Position numbers and translations under genes: made by a program. The notes under the pieces were generated by a model. That model worked only from the letters and a program-made list of their open reading frames with translations, did not search any database and was not told the origin of the DNA. DNA of 64,000 bases from positions 749,001 through 813,000 of the forward strand of contig NZ_JAALFG010000001.1 in NCBI RefSeq assembly GCF_011058215.1. The letters run 5' to 3'. How positions within the stretch are numbered: the stretch's first letter is position 1; every line of letters begins with the position of its first letter. Source of the stretch: Devosia aurantiaca (GTDB lineage Bacteria; Pseudomonadota; Alphaproteobacteria; Rhizobiales; Devosiaceae). Positions 16,994-27,000 of the stretch are shown here, piece after piece.

Positions 16994-17307
16994 TACATTT
17001 CTCCTCTGGCCAAAGCGGCCGGGAAGGAAACCAATATGGCAGGCTCAACAGCGGCAGATGCCGACCCCATTACGGTCGTTCGCTTTTATCGCGGAGCGTC
17101 TGGAAAGCGGACATTGTAGTGCTTAGTGCCAGACCCGAGGATGATCACAATCCCAGGGAGCCGCAAAAACTTTTTCTATGAAAAACCAGCCATTCCGCGG
17201 CTCTCAGGCTTCTATGAAAGTCGCATGACGAATGTATTGACCTTCGCTTAACGCGCGCACGGTTACCGGGCTAGCAGGGAGGAGACGTCACACCAAGGGC
17301 TCGCATA
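16994..17307. other. Gene-free stretch between recombinase remnant and chemotaxis receptor
   Basis: No convincing reading frame on either strand. It holds the upstream region of the recombinase remnant and the leader of the chemotaxis receptor. An A/T-richer segment at about 17168-17220 and TTGACCTTCGCTTAACG at 17239-17255 could contain the receptor promoter, but no clear -10 pair was identified. Confidence 0.5.
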
Positions 17308-19533
17308 ATGAACCTGTCGCGTCTCAGTATTGCTGGTCGTATCTATCTTGCCTTCGGCGGCCTGATCACCCTCATGGTGCTGATCGTAGCACTCGCCTTA
17401 GGCAGCGTTCATCTGGGCGCGACAAATTTGAATAACTTCCGCGCCGCTAGCGGCCAGGCTGGCGCCGCCTGGCTGCATGCCAGCGCCCTATCGGATGCAC
17501 GTCTTGCTGTCGCCGCGTACCAGCGTCAGCCTGATACGCCAAGCGCTGATGCGGCCCTTTTCTTAGTCGACGCCGTGCCCGGCGACGGCGCCGAGCAATA
17601 TCGCGCCGCTATTCGGTCGATGATCGCCCTCGATGGCGACGTGCAAACTCTCCGCGGCGCAATGGAGCTGGCCGGCCTCAACGCTACGGACACATTGGCT
17701 GCCCTGATCCAGCAGGCGAGCCAATCATCCGGACTTAATGCCAAGGCCGCGGCCATTTCCGGCCTCGCCATGCAGAACCTGCTGCAGATGCGCATCGCTC
17801 TCACCGCCATGCTGGCTTTACCCACCGAGGAGGCGCACGCTGCTGTTGGAGCCCTTGCCGGTGCAAGCCGCACCACCTTGGCCGACTTAAGGGCCACCTT
17901 CTTCAAAACCGGCGACTTGGCCGCCGTCGATACCGCGCTTGCCGAACTAGATGCCTTCGCTGCCGCTGCCGACCAGGTCTATGATCGCCTGCTCGAACGC
18001 CAGAGCCTTGGCGAAATCCTCACGAAGATCGACGCCGAACTGGCTAGCAGCTTCGGCGATGACGCTGCCAATGCCGCCGCTCGCCAGGCAGAACTCAACA
18101 AGGCAGCGTCGGTGCAGAGCACCCAGCTTAGCCTTTCGGCTCTTGTCGCGGGCAGTATCGCCCTTGTCGCCGGCATAGCGTTGGCAGTTGTCACCGCACG
18201 CTGGCTATCCCGCGCCATTCGTTGCGTCGCTCAATCCATGCAGGCGATGGCGAAGGGTGATTTCGACGCCAACCTTCGTGAGGCTGATCGCATCGGCGAG
18301 TTGGCCAGCATAGCCACAGCCCTTGAGGTCTTTGGCGCCAACGGGCGGCAGCTCCGCAATGACACCGCACGACGCGACAGCGACATGCGCCAAGCCGCAA
18401 CCATTGCTGCCCGCCGCGAAGCCCTACAGGACGACCTCCAAGCCGTCGTCGCCGCTGCCACCAGGGGCGACTTCACTAGGCGCCTCAATCGCACCTACAG
18501 TATGCCCGAACTCGACGGTCTTGCTGAACACGTCAATATTTTGCTCGAAACTGTCGCCGGCGGCCTTGGAGAGGCCGGAACAGTGCTGGAAGCACTCGCC
18601 AGCGCCGATCTCAACCGACGCATGCTTGGCGTTTATGAGGGCGCATTCGGGCGCCTTCAGATCGACACTAATGCCCTAGCAGAAGGTCTCTCCCACACCA
18701 TGACGCGTCTCGCGGCCTCCTCGGGCATGCTGCGCCGGGCCACCGATAATATTCTCCATGGCGCCAATGACCTCTCGGCTCGAACCAGCCGCCAAATCAC
18801 CGCCATCAATACAACTTCAAAGGCTATCAAGTCCTTGTCCGGCGATATCATCTCCAACGCGGCGCTGGCTGACCAAGTCGCGGCCAGCGCCCATGAATCC
18901 GCCGAACTGGCTCGTTGCGGTGGCGAGGTGATGGGCCACATGACCCATGCTATGACCGGCATTGCTGACGCCTCCGCCCGCATTGCCACCGTCACCCGTC
19001 TCATTGAGGACATCGCTTTCCAGACCAATCTACTGGCGCTCAATGCTTCGGTCGAAGCGGCACGGGCCGGTGACGCCGGCAAAGGCTTTGCCGTGGTCGC
19101 GGTGGAAGTTCGCCGCCTCGCACAATCCACCGCCCAAGCATCAGCCGACATCAAAAACCTCGTTGCCGAGGCTGCGACCGCCGTACAGATCGGTTCACGA
19201 TTGTCCGAAGATGCCGCCCGAACTCTCGCCGCCATCAGCCAGGCTGTCGACGCCAACAGCACACGGATGCAGGCCATCGCCACCTCCAGTCAGGCGCAGT
19301 CCCGCGCCGTGTCTGTGGTTGTTGACGCCATGAGGCAGATGGATGAGGTGGCCCAGGACAATGCGGCCCTAGTAGAAGAAACCAATGCCGCTATCGAGCA
19401 GAGCCAGGCCCAAGCCAGTGAACTCGATGCCATTGTCGGCGCTTATTCGGATCCTTCGCGCCCGAGAATGATAACGCACGCTCCAGCTAATGCCTTCCGA
19501 AACGCGACACGGCTTAGTGTTGGCGCATCCTGA
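17308..19533 (+). CDS. Methyl-accepting chemotaxis protein
   Basis: A 741-residue inner-membrane chemoreceptor. A first membrane helix (about residues 10-33) is followed by a roughly 240-residue helical, Ala-rich periplasmic sensor region (four-helix-bundle style), a second helix (about 272-297, [20 protein letters not shown]), a HAMP region, a linker with repeated helical segments and the signalling domain with the hairpin tip [39 protein letters not shown] (about residues 568-606). No CheR/CheB-tethering pentapeptide is seen at the C-terminus. No che gene is nearby, so it is an orphan receptor; its ligand cannot be read. It lies beside the recombinase remnant, so it may belong to an acquired segment. 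Confidence 0.92.
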   Translation: MNLSRLSIAGRIYLAFGGLITLMVLIVALALGSVHLGATNLNNFRAASGQAGAAWLHASALSDARLAVAAYQRQPDTPSADAALFLVDAVPGDGAEQYRAAIRSMIALDGDVQTLRGAMELAGLNATDTLAALIQQASQSSGLNAKAAAISGLAMQNLLQMRIALTAMLALPTEEAHAAVGALAGASRTTLADLRATFFKTGDLAAVDTALAELDAFAAAADQVYDRLLERQSLGEILTKIDAELASSFGDDAANAAARQAELNKAASVQSTQLSLSALVAGSIALVAGIALAVVTARWLSRAIRCVAQSMQAMAKGDFDANLREADRIGELASIATALEVFGANGRQLRNDTARRDSDMRQAATIAARREALQDDLQAVVAAATRGDFTRRLNRTYSMPELDGLAEHVNILLETVAGGLGEAGTVLEALASADLNRRMLGVYEGAFGRLQIDTNALAEGLSHTMTRLAASSGMLRRATDNILHGANDLSARTSRQITAINTTSKAIKSLSGDIISNAALADQVAASAHESAELARCGGEVMGHMTHAMTGIADASARIATVTRLIEDIAFQTNLLALNASVEAARAGDAGKGFAVVAVEVRRLAQSTAQASADIKNLVAEAATAVQIGSRLSEDAARTLAAISQAVDANSTRMQAIATSSQAQSRAVSVVVDAMRQMDEVAQDNAALVEETNAAIEQSQAQASELDAIVGAYSDPSRPRMITHAPANAFRNATRLSVGAS

Positions 19534-19626
19534 CGGATACCCACCCTAATAGCGCTGGTCTGTAGTGGACCCCATATCGGAAAGCAGGCATGCAGGCTGC
19601 GGTTCCTAGGAGCCTCGGTTGTCAGC

Positions 19627-20747
<1,121 letters not shown>

Positions 20748-20748
<1 letters not shown>

Positions 20749-21485
20749 CAGAGGTCTCCCAGAAGGCGGTTGCGCAGGTGGTCTATGGTTTGGTCATCAA
20801 GGCCGATGGCGCCGAGGTATTCGTCGACCGAGCCGAACTCGGCTTCGATGAAGGCAAGGGTTGCGACCATGGTCTCGGGTTCCGAGGCGAGGAGGCGCTG
20901 AAAGGCGGCAGGGTCAGCGCCGCGCGAGACGGCTCCGGCGGTGATATCGGCAATGATGGGCGCGATCAGCGCGGCGGTCTGGGAGTAGTCCTCGACGATG
21001 AGGGCGGCTTCGACGCCCGCCACGCCGAGCAACAGCGCGGCGACGATGCCGGTGCGGTCCTTGCCGGCGGTGCAGTGGAACAGCACGGCACCAGGCGGGG
21101 CATCGGCGATGAGGCGCAGCACCTGTGCAAGGGCGGGCTGCCGCTGTGTCAAGGCAAGCTTATAAAGTTCGAGCAGCAGGTCGCCTTCGGTCATGAGGTC
21201 AGGCGCAAGCCCGTCCAGTAGCGAGACATTGTGGTAGGCGACGCCGGGATGGCCGGAAAACGGGTTTGGCTGGTGGGCCAATTCGTCGGCGTGACGCAGG
21301 TCGATCACGGTGGTGACCCCAGATTCCAGCATGCGGTCGACGCCCTGTTCATCGAGGCGATGGAGGGCATCGGCGCGCAGGATGCGACGCCACTGGGTTT
21401 GACCACCGGAAGCGGCATAGCCGCCAAGATCGCGAACATTGTAGGTGCCTTCGATCGGCAGGTGGCGTGTAGGTGCGGGCTGCAT
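20748..21485 (-). CDS. Tyrosine-phosphatase-like (PTP/Y_phosphatase3) enzyme, copy 1
   Basis: A 245-residue cytoplasmic phosphatase with the Cys-x5-Arg loop HCTAGKDRTGIVAALLLGVAGV (about residues 122-143) and the family's N-terminal RDLGGY motif (about 18-23) and VIDLRHADEL block. Y_phosphatase3 enzymes dephosphorylate phosphotyrosine, phosphoinositides or small phosphoesters. ATG at 21483-21485 overlaps the permease stop (TGATG) and the gene overlaps the ATPase start, so it is embedded in the transporter operon. With the phosphodiesterase at 24623 it suggests stepwise dephosphorylation of an imported organophosphate (inference). A paralogue lies at 26213. Confidence 0.88.
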
Positions 21486-22360
21486 CAGCGAATTCCCGAT
21501 TTCATGAAGGATTGGACGACCTGGCGCTGCAGGACGACATAGATGACAAGGACCGGCAGGCTGGCCAGCGTGGAGGCGGCCATGAGCGGGCCCCACTGAT
21601 TGCCTTCGGCGGTCATGAACATCTGGATGCCGATCTGGATGACGCTGTTCTCGGCGGTGCGGCTCAGAAGCAGCGGCCAGAAATATTCGTTCCAGGTCGA
21701 GATGAAGATGAGGATGGCGAGCGACGCGATCGTGCCGCGCAGATTGGGCACCAGCACTTCCCAAAGGATGCGCCAGTTGTTGGCCCCATCCATGCGCGCC
21801 GCTTCGATGACTTCGCGCGGGAAGCCGCGCATGGCCTGCGCCAAGAGCATGATGGCGAGAGCCGCTGCGATGTTGGGCAGGATCAGGGCCAGGACGCTGT
21901 CGAGCAGGCCCATGTGGGCGACGAGGAGGTAGTTGGGTATCATCACCACCTGGAAGGGCACGAGCCAGGTGAGGGCGACGCCGGTATAAATCAGCCTGTC
22001 GCCGGGAAACTTCCAGCGCGCAAAGGCGAAGGCGGCCAGGATGCCGGTCAGGAGCTGCAGCACGGTCGAGACGGCAGAAAAGACCAACGTGTTGATCAGC
22101 ATGCGGGCGATCGGGATCGCATCGATGGCACGCGTGTAATTGTCGAGCGAGGGTTGCGTCGGCCAGAGCGACGTCTCGAACATGGTGTTGGCGGGCCGGA
22201 ACGAGCTCACCAGCATCCAGTAGACTGGGAAAAGGCAGAAGATCGACAGCAAGACCATCAGCAGGTGCCCTGCAGCCGAGTTGAGGCCCGACCGGTCGGA
22301 GATGCGTCGCAAAGCAACAGGCTTGCTGAAGACGGGCGTGGCGATAGCATCAGTTGTCAT
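21485..22360 (-). CDS. Carbohydrate-type ABC transporter permease (UgpE/MalG-like)
   Basis: A 291-residue inner-membrane protein with about six helices. The EAA loop is EAARMDGANNWRILWEVLVPNLRG (about residues 194-217). The N-terminus has a long cytoplasmic lead before the first helix (LLMVLLSIFCLFPVYWMLVSSF) with the family's RPANTMFE continuation. It pairs with the permease at 22350, whose 3' end it overlaps by 11 bases, showing translational coupling. It belongs to the operon binding protein - permease - permease - phosphatase - ATPase. Confidence 0.9.
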   Translation of the reverse strand: MTTDAIATPVFSKPVALRRISDRSGLNSAAGHLLMVLLSIFCLFPVYWMLVSSFRPANTMFETSLWPTQPSLDNYTRAIDAIPIARMLINTLVFSAVSTVLQLLTGILAAFAFARWKFPGDRLIYTGVALTWLVPFQVVMIPNYLLVAHMGLLDSVLALILPNIAAALAIMLLAQAMRGFPREVIEAARMDGANNWRILWEVLVPNLRGTIASLAILIFISTWNEYFWPLLLSRTAENSVIQIGIQMFMTAEGNQWGPLMAASTLASLPVLVIYVVLQRQVVQSFMKSGIR

Positions 22361-23270
22361 GGAAGGAATACCTGTCGATCAGGCGGAACAGCACGAAGGC
22401 TATGGCGCCGAAGCCGAGGAAAAGGATGACCGCCGAGGCCGAGCCCCAGCCCACAGACATGGTGGAGAAGCCGAAGTCCCACAGGAGGTAGTAAATGTTG
22501 GTGGTGGCGCCGAGCGGACCGCCGCCGGTGAGCACGTTGATGTAGGTAAAGCTCCATTGCGCCCCGAGCAGGATGGTCATCACGACGAGGAACAGCACGG
22601 TGGAGCTGAGGAGCGGCAGGCGGATGTCGCGGATGATCTGCCACTTGCTCGAGCCATCCATGCGCGCGGCTTCGATCAGCGAGGGATTGATATTGGCATT
22701 GGCGGCGGAGAGGATCAGCGTCGAAAAGCCCATGAGCTTCCAACCGGTGATGACGATAACAGTCCAGATCGCGACATTGGGGTCGGAGAGGAATTTGACC
22801 GGATCGAGCCCCATGCCCTTGATCATCTGGTTGGCGAGGCCGTAGCCGGGGTCGAGTAGCCAGCGCCAAACGGCGGCGGCGACGACAGGAGCAATGATCA
22901 TCGGCACGAAGATGATGGCGCGGTAGATGTTGCGCGAGTGCTCCGGCAGATCGTGTGTATAGATGGCGATGGCCAGCGGGATCAGCACGGCCAGCGGCAG
23001 GAGCCCGACGATATAGATCCCGGTGTTGCGCAGAGCCTGCCAGAATTTGGGCAGTGCGAAAATGCGCGTGTAGTTCTCCCAGCCGACAAAGGTCTGCGGC
23101 GAGGTGGGCAGCATGTTCCACTGGTAAAAGCTCAGGCGCACCGCGTCGACCAGCGGCCAGTAGATCCAGAGCACGAGGGTGATCAACGCTGGCGCTAGGT
23201 AGAGCCAGGGCGACAGGCGCTGCTCGCTCTTTCGGCGCAGTCTTGTTTGGGCGGCGGAAGCAATGGCCAT
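22350..23270 (-). CDS. Carbohydrate-type ABC transporter permease (UgpA/MalF-like)
   Basis: A 306-residue inner-membrane permease with a basic N-terminus, six helices starting at LYLAPALITLVLWIYWPLVDAV, and the EAA loop EAARMDGSSKWQIIRDIRLPLL (about residues 199-220). The block FYQWNMLPTSPQTFVGWENYTRIF after helix 1 is typical of UgpA-like glycerol-3-phosphate and sugar permeases. ATG at 23268-23270 has a CAAGGAGCGCGAC binding site. It is separated from the binding-protein gene by 51 bases that contain a GC-rich hairpin. Confidence 0.9.
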   Translation of the reverse strand: MAIASAAQTRLRRKSEQRLSPWLYLAPALITLVLWIYWPLVDAVRLSFYQWNMLPTSPQTFVGWENYTRIFALPKFWQALRNTGIYIVGLLPLAVLIPLAIAIYTHDLPEHSRNIYRAIIFVPMIIAPVVAAAVWRWLLDPGYGLANQMIKGMGLDPVKFLSDPNVAIWTVIVITGWKLMGFSTLILSAANANINPSLIEAARMDGSSKWQIIRDIRLPLLSSTVLFLVVMTILLGAQWSFTYINVLTGGGPLGATTNIYYLLWDFGFSTMSVGWGSASAVILFLGFGAIAFVLFRLIDRYSFHDN

Positions 23271-23294
23271 GTCGCGCTCCTTGGAGAGTGGGAC

Positions 23295-23314
23295 GGCCCG
23301 CCGGGTGGCGGGCC
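23295..23314 (-). promoter_or_regulatory. Intercistronic hairpin after the binding-protein gene
   Basis: A perfect 8-bp stem GGCCCGCC / GGCGGGCC with GGGT loop lies 7 bases after the binding-protein stop and before the first permease. There is no T-run, so it is more likely an mRNA-stabilising or processing hairpin than a terminator. Confidence 0.55.
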
Positions 23315-23321
23315 AAAGGGC

Positions 23322-24611
23322 TTAGGGCATCAGGGCCTGGGCATTGGCCTGGGCGTCGACCAAGGTGGACTCGACATCGGCGCCGCCGAAGACCGACATT
23401 TCGACGGCATCCATCATGGTCTTGACGATCTGGCGGTAGTTCGGGCCCGGCATCGGATCCCACGGTTCGAGACGGTCGAGCTGCTCGAGGTTGGGGGCGA
23501 CCAGCGGGTGCTCTTCGATCCAGCCCGCGAGGTAGGCTGGGTCGGTGACGATGGCGGGACGCAAGGGCAGGTAGCCGATTTCCGAGGTGATCACGGTGTA
23601 GCCGTGCTCGGAGGTCAGGAACTTCATCAGCTCCCAGGCGGCGCGTTGCTTTACCGGATCGGTGGTGTGGATGGTCAGCGCCGAACCCGAATTGTTGGGA
23701 CGAGTCGGCTTGTCGCCGAAGCGGGGCATGGCGGCGGAGCGCAGCTCGTAATTGCCGGTCGCACCGGTCACCAGGGCGCCCTGGATGGCGCTGGTGTTGA
23801 GGTACATGCCGAGCGTGCCGGAAGCCATGCCGTCGAGCTGGCCGGCGGTGTCATAATTCTCGTAGACGCCGGTATCGTAGAGGTCGCGCAGCATGGCGAC
23901 GGCTTCAATGGCTTCGGGTTCGGCGAACTTGAGAGTCGTGCGATCGCGGGAGATTACTTCGCCGCCGTTGGACCGGACGACGCCCTGGAACAGCCAGTCG
24001 ACGGCGCCGGCGCCAGTGATGCCGGCGGCAAAGCCTTCGGCGTCGGTCTTGTCTTCGATGGCCTGCGCTGCGGTCTTGATTTCAGCCCAGGTGGCGGGCG
24101 CCGCGTCGGGGTCGAGGCCCGCCTCGCGGAAGAGGTCGGCATTGTAGAAGAGGACCGGCGTCGAGAAGGTATAGGCGAGGCCATAGGTCTTGTTGTTGAG
24201 CACGCCGAGCTTGACGCCATTGGGGTGCATGCCCTCGAAATGGGCGGCGATCTCTTCGGCTGGGGCGATGTCTTCAAGTGCTTGCGCATTGAAGTTGGTG
24301 ACCGAGAAGTCGAGATCGGAAAACACTGTCTGCACCAGGTCGACCGGCTGGCCGGCGGCGAGGTCGGCCTGGATGCGGCTCGAGTCGGCGCTAGAATAGC
24401 CGACGCCCGTCACGGTGACGTTGGGATTGGCTTCCATGAATTCATTGATCAGCTTCTGCGTGGCCTCGGCGCCAAGACCGGCAGTGGCGAGGTTGTAGTT
24501 GTAGAAGGTGATGGTCACCGGCTGATCGACCGATGGTGCCATGGTCTGGGCCAAGACGGGAACGGCAGTGGAGAGCGCCAGAAGGCTGGCGAGAATGGTT
24601 GTGCGGATCAT
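23322..24611 (-). CDS. UgpB-like ABC transporter substrate-binding protein, copy 1
   Basis: A 429-residue secreted solute-binding protein of the family 1 (sugar/glycerophosphodiester) type. The signal peptide is MIRTTILASLLALSTAVPVLAQ. The mature N-terminus PVTITFYNYNLATAGLGAEATQKLINEFMEANPNV fits the family, and the C-terminus ends ...DAQANAQALMP. The copy at 27001 is a clear paralogue with the same blocks (FYNYNLATA, TYGLAYTFSTPVLFYNADLFR, RPNLEQL, GPNYRQ). It is the second gene of the operon, 11 bases after the phosphodiesterase. The ligand is unknown; the phosphatase neighbours point to a phosphorylated organic compound (inference). Confidence 0.9.
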   Translation of the reverse strand: MIRTTILASLLALSTAVPVLAQTMAPSVDQPVTITFYNYNLATAGLGAEATQKLINEFMEANPNVTVTGVGYSSADSSRIQADLAAGQPVDLVQTVFSDLDFSVTNFNAQALEDIAPAEEIAAHFEGMHPNGVKLGVLNNKTYGLAYTFSTPVLFYNADLFREAGLDPDAAPATWAEIKTAAQAIEDKTDAEGFAAGITGAGAVDWLFQGVVRSNGGEVISRDRTTLKFAEPEAIEAVAMLRDLYDTGVYENYDTAGQLDGMASGTLGMYLNTSAIQGALVTGATGNYELRSAAMPRFGDKPTRPNNSGSALTIHTTDPVKQRAAWELMKFLTSEHGYTVITSEIGYLPLRPAIVTDPAYLAGWIEEHPLVAPNLEQLDRLEPWDPMPGPNYRQIVKTMMDAVEMSVFGGADVESTLVDAQANAQALMP

Positions 24612-24622
24612 GTGTTCTGTTC

Positions 24623-25501
24623 CTATTCGGCGGCGGCCATTGCGGCGGTGTCGGCTTCGTACTTCTTGAGCGCCTCGGTCATGCCGACCCAGGTGAAGCT
24701 ATGAAGTTCGCGACGGGTCGCGGCTTGGGGTGCAAAGGTGATGGAAAGACCGGAGGGGCGCAGGGTGCCGATGGCGAATGCGGCGCCTTCGAGCATGCGC
24801 AGGCCTTCATGCAGCCAAAGAACGTCGGTGGCCGCGTGCTGACCGATGCCGACTACGGTCGGGATGCCGTACCAGTTGGAAACACGGTCGTAGTGAATAT
24901 GGCCAGAAAGGATGCCAATGACGTTTTTGCCCGAAACGGCCTGACGCAGCGCTTCGGTGTCGGCATAGGAGAGCGATTCCCACTCCATGTCCTTGTTGTG
25001 GGTGTCGAGTGCCGGTGCGTGGTGCATGACGAGGAGCTTGGGCAGTTCGGCATGCTGGTCGAGTTCGCGCGTCAGCCATTCGAGCTGGCCGGGCTCGAAG
25101 GCGCCGCCGATCTTGTTGGGAACGCTGGTGTCGAGGACGATCACGTGGATGCCGGCGATCACTTCGGCATGGTCGTAAGGGGCGGTCACATTGCCGGTGC
25201 GGCCGAGCATCGTGGGGTAGAAGCCATCGCGGCGGTCGTGGTTGCCCAGGGCGTAAAGCACGGGCATGTCGAGGCCGGCTTCGGCGATGATGGCCTTTAG
25301 GTTCTCGTAGCTGCCCGCGTCGCCCTGATTGGTCAGGTCACCACTGGCGACGATGAATTTAGGCTGCGGCTGCAGGGTCTTGATCTCGGCCAGGATGCGG
25401 CGGAGCGTCGTCGAGGTATCGGAGTAGAGGTGGCTGTCCTCGACGGCCGGATTGCCGACATGAAGGTCGGTGAGGTGCACGAAGGTGAGGTTTTCGGTCA
25501 T
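24623..25501 (-). CDS. Calcineurin-like metallophosphoesterase (CpdA/GpdQ-like), copy 1
   Basis: A 292-residue cytoplasmic phosphodiesterase. The metal-binding motifs are all present: LTDLHVGNPA (D-x-H, about residues 8-17), VASGDLTNQGD (GD, about 55), LGNHDRRDGF (GNHD, about 83), MHHAP (about 155) and GHIHYDR (GHxH, about 197). ATG 25499-25501 is chosen over ATG 25505-25507 because it lies 8 bases from GGGAG, whereas the other is only 2-3 bases away. Class III enzymes of this type cleave cyclic nucleotides or glycerophosphodiesters. With no signal peptide it would act on substrate after import. First gene of the operon, divergent from a TetR regulator. Confidence 0.9.
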   Translation of the reverse strand: MTENLTFVHLTDLHVGNPAVEDSHLYSDTSTTLRRILAEIKTLQPQPKFIVASGDLTNQGDAGSYENLKAIIAEAGLDMPVLYALGNHDRRDGFYPTMLGRTGNVTAPYDHAEVIAGIHVIVLDTSVPNKIGGAFEPGQLEWLTRELDQHAELPKLLVMHHAPALDTHNKDMEWESLSYADTEALRQAVSGKNVIGILSGHIHYDRVSNWYGIPTVVGIGQHAATDVLWLHEGLRMLEGAAFAIGTLRPSGLSITFAPQAATRRELHSFTWVGMTEALKKYEADTAAMAAAE

Positions 25502-25624
25502 GAGCATTCTCCCTGCTCTGGAGCGAACAAGCCGCCAGAAGCGGCGCTTAACGGTTTCGCCTGCGGTGTTTCAGATCCCGCTTGTGCAGCGACGAGGGCA
25601 AAGCTAACGTCCGTCCATGACAGG

Positions 25625-25642
25625 TGAATGAAGGTTCATTCA
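25625..25642. promoter_or_regulatory. Palindromic operator of the TetR regulator
   Basis: TGAATGAAGGTTCATTCA has perfect 8-base arms and a 2-base centre. It lies 5 bases before the TetR start and about 125 bases from the divergent phosphodiesterase start, the expected place for autoregulation and control of the transport/phosphatase operon. Confidence 0.7.
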
Positions 25643-25646
25643 GTTT

Positions 25647-26216
25647 ATGGATTTGGTTCTCGACAAGCGTGAGCGCATTCTTGCCGCGGCCGGACGGCTG
25701 ATCGTGCGCAACGGGCTGCAATGCTCGATGGCGGCAATTGCCGAGGAGGCGAGCGTCGCAACCGGCTCGCTCTACAATTATTTTGCCTCCAAGGAAGCGC
25801 TGGTATTGGGCGTTTACTCGCGCATGACCGAGGAGATGACGGCGGCTCTGGTGACGGCGATCGATCCCGATGTTGAGCCGGGTGAAAGGGTGCGGCGTTA
25901 TATCGAGGACTATATCGACTTCATCTGGTCCGATGCGCAGCGGGCCAAGCTCTTCGATTATCTCGACAACACGCCGCTGATCACCATGGGCGACGCTATC
26001 ACCCTCTTTGGCCCGTTCATGCAGCACGGCATCGAGATGATCGAGGCCGCGCAGAAGGCCGCGGCGGTTCGAGCCGGATCGGCGACCCTGATCATGAGCT
26101 TCGTGCGCGGCTCGATCCGCAATACGCTCAAGCGCCGCCGGTTCTCGCAGGAACCTCTTACCGCAGAGGACCGGGACCTGGTCGCGGGGATGTGCTGGGC
26201 TGCGATCAGCGCTTAG
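25647..26216 (+). CDS. TetR/AcrR-family regulator of the phosphatase/ABC cluster
   Basis: A 189-residue TetR protein. The helix-turn-helix is at about residues 10-50 (ILAAAGRLIVRNGLQCSMAAIAEEASVATGSLYNYFASKEALV). The C-terminal effector domain is of the short AcrR type. ATG 25647 lies just after an 18-base palindrome. It sits between the two transporter/phosphatase modules, divergent from module 1 and convergent with module 2 (4-base overlap with the second phosphatase), which makes it the best candidate for the local regulator. The ligand is unknown. Confidence 0.85.
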   Translation: MDLVLDKRERILAAAGRLIVRNGLQCSMAAIAEEASVATGSLYNYFASKEALVLGVYSRMTEEMTAALVTAIDPDVEPGERVRRYIEDYIDFIWSDAQRAKLFDYLDNTPLITMGDAITLFGPFMQHGIEMIEAAQKAAAVRAGSATLIMSFVRGSIRNTLKRRRFSQEPLTAEDRDLVAGMCWAAISA

Positions 26217-26946
26217 CTGCATAACCGGGCAACCAGCGTCTGCAGTTCATTGTGGGTGAGGCCGAACTTGTCGAGATAGGCGTGGATGCCGCCGTGCTCA
26301 TTGTTGAGATGCTCGAGCATCGAGAGCATGGTCGAGGCGTCGCTGGCGAGAACGCGGTCGATGTGCTCGGCCGGAGCTCCGGCAGCCAGCGCCCGTTCGC
26401 GCAGATGGCGGATCATGCCTTGGGCAGAGGCGGTCAGCGCATAGTCCTCGGCGATCGCTTCGGGGGAACGCCGGCCACGGCCAGCAGCAGGGCGGCGACA
26501 ATGCCGGTGCGGTCCTTGCCGGCCGTGCAATGGATAAGAACGATGCCATCGGGTGCGGTGATGACCGCGCGCAGGACGTCAGCCATCCGCTCGCCACAGC
26601 GGTCGAGCGCATCTCGGTAGCGCTGCGCCATGTCGAAGGGCGTTTCGCTCAAGGCAATCGGGGAGAGCGCATTAAAGAGCGCGATATTGCGATAGGCAAC
26701 CTGCGGATGATCGGCGAAAGGATGGACGGTCGTGCTGGTCTCGTGCGGGCCGCGCAGGTCGATTACGAGGGCGAGGCCGCGATCGATCACCGTCTCAACG
26801 CTTTGGGCGCTCAGGTGATGCAGGGCCTCGCCGCGCAGGATGCGGTTCCAGCGCGTCGTACCGCCACTGGCCCGGGGATAGCCGCCGAGGTCGCGAATAT
26901 TGTGGGTGTCCGGCAAGGTCCAATGCCGCGTCGCTGCCACGGTCAT
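26213..26946 (-). pseudogene. Tyrosine-phosphatase-like enzyme, copy 2, frameshifted as read
   Basis: Paralogue of the enzyme at 20748. The N-terminal part (ATG 26944-26946) has NIRDLGGY, ALVIDLRGPHE and the active loop HCTAGKDRTGIVAALLLAVAGVPP. At a GGGGG run on the plus strand (26462-26466) the frame changes, and the rest continues in the next frame as EAIAEDYALTASAQGMIRHLRERAL ... TLVARLCS to 26213. One more base in the run would give a single protein of about 244 residues, equal to copy 1. An indel error is likely. It follows the second binding protein in the operon and has the same proposed role as copy 1. Confidence 0.82.
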
Positions 26947-26967
26947 GGCTGCCTCCGTCGAATAGGG

Positions 26968-26994
26968 AAAAAGGGCGCAGCCGAAGCCGCGCCC
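26968..26994 (-). terminator. Hairpin with T-run after binding-protein copy 2
   Basis: GGGCGC (26973-26978) pairs with GCGCCC (26989-26994), and read on the minus strand the stem is followed by TTTTT. It lies between the second binding-protein gene and the second phosphatase gene, so it would be a partial terminator (attenuator) that keeps binding-protein mRNA in excess. Confidence 0.55.
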
Positions 26995-27000
26995 GAAAGA

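Noticed and set aside
17308-19533. Minus-strand open frames in the chemoreceptor gene
   Set aside because: They are antisense to a complete receptor with all signalling motifs and consist of Ala/Ser/Arg-rich shadow sequence.
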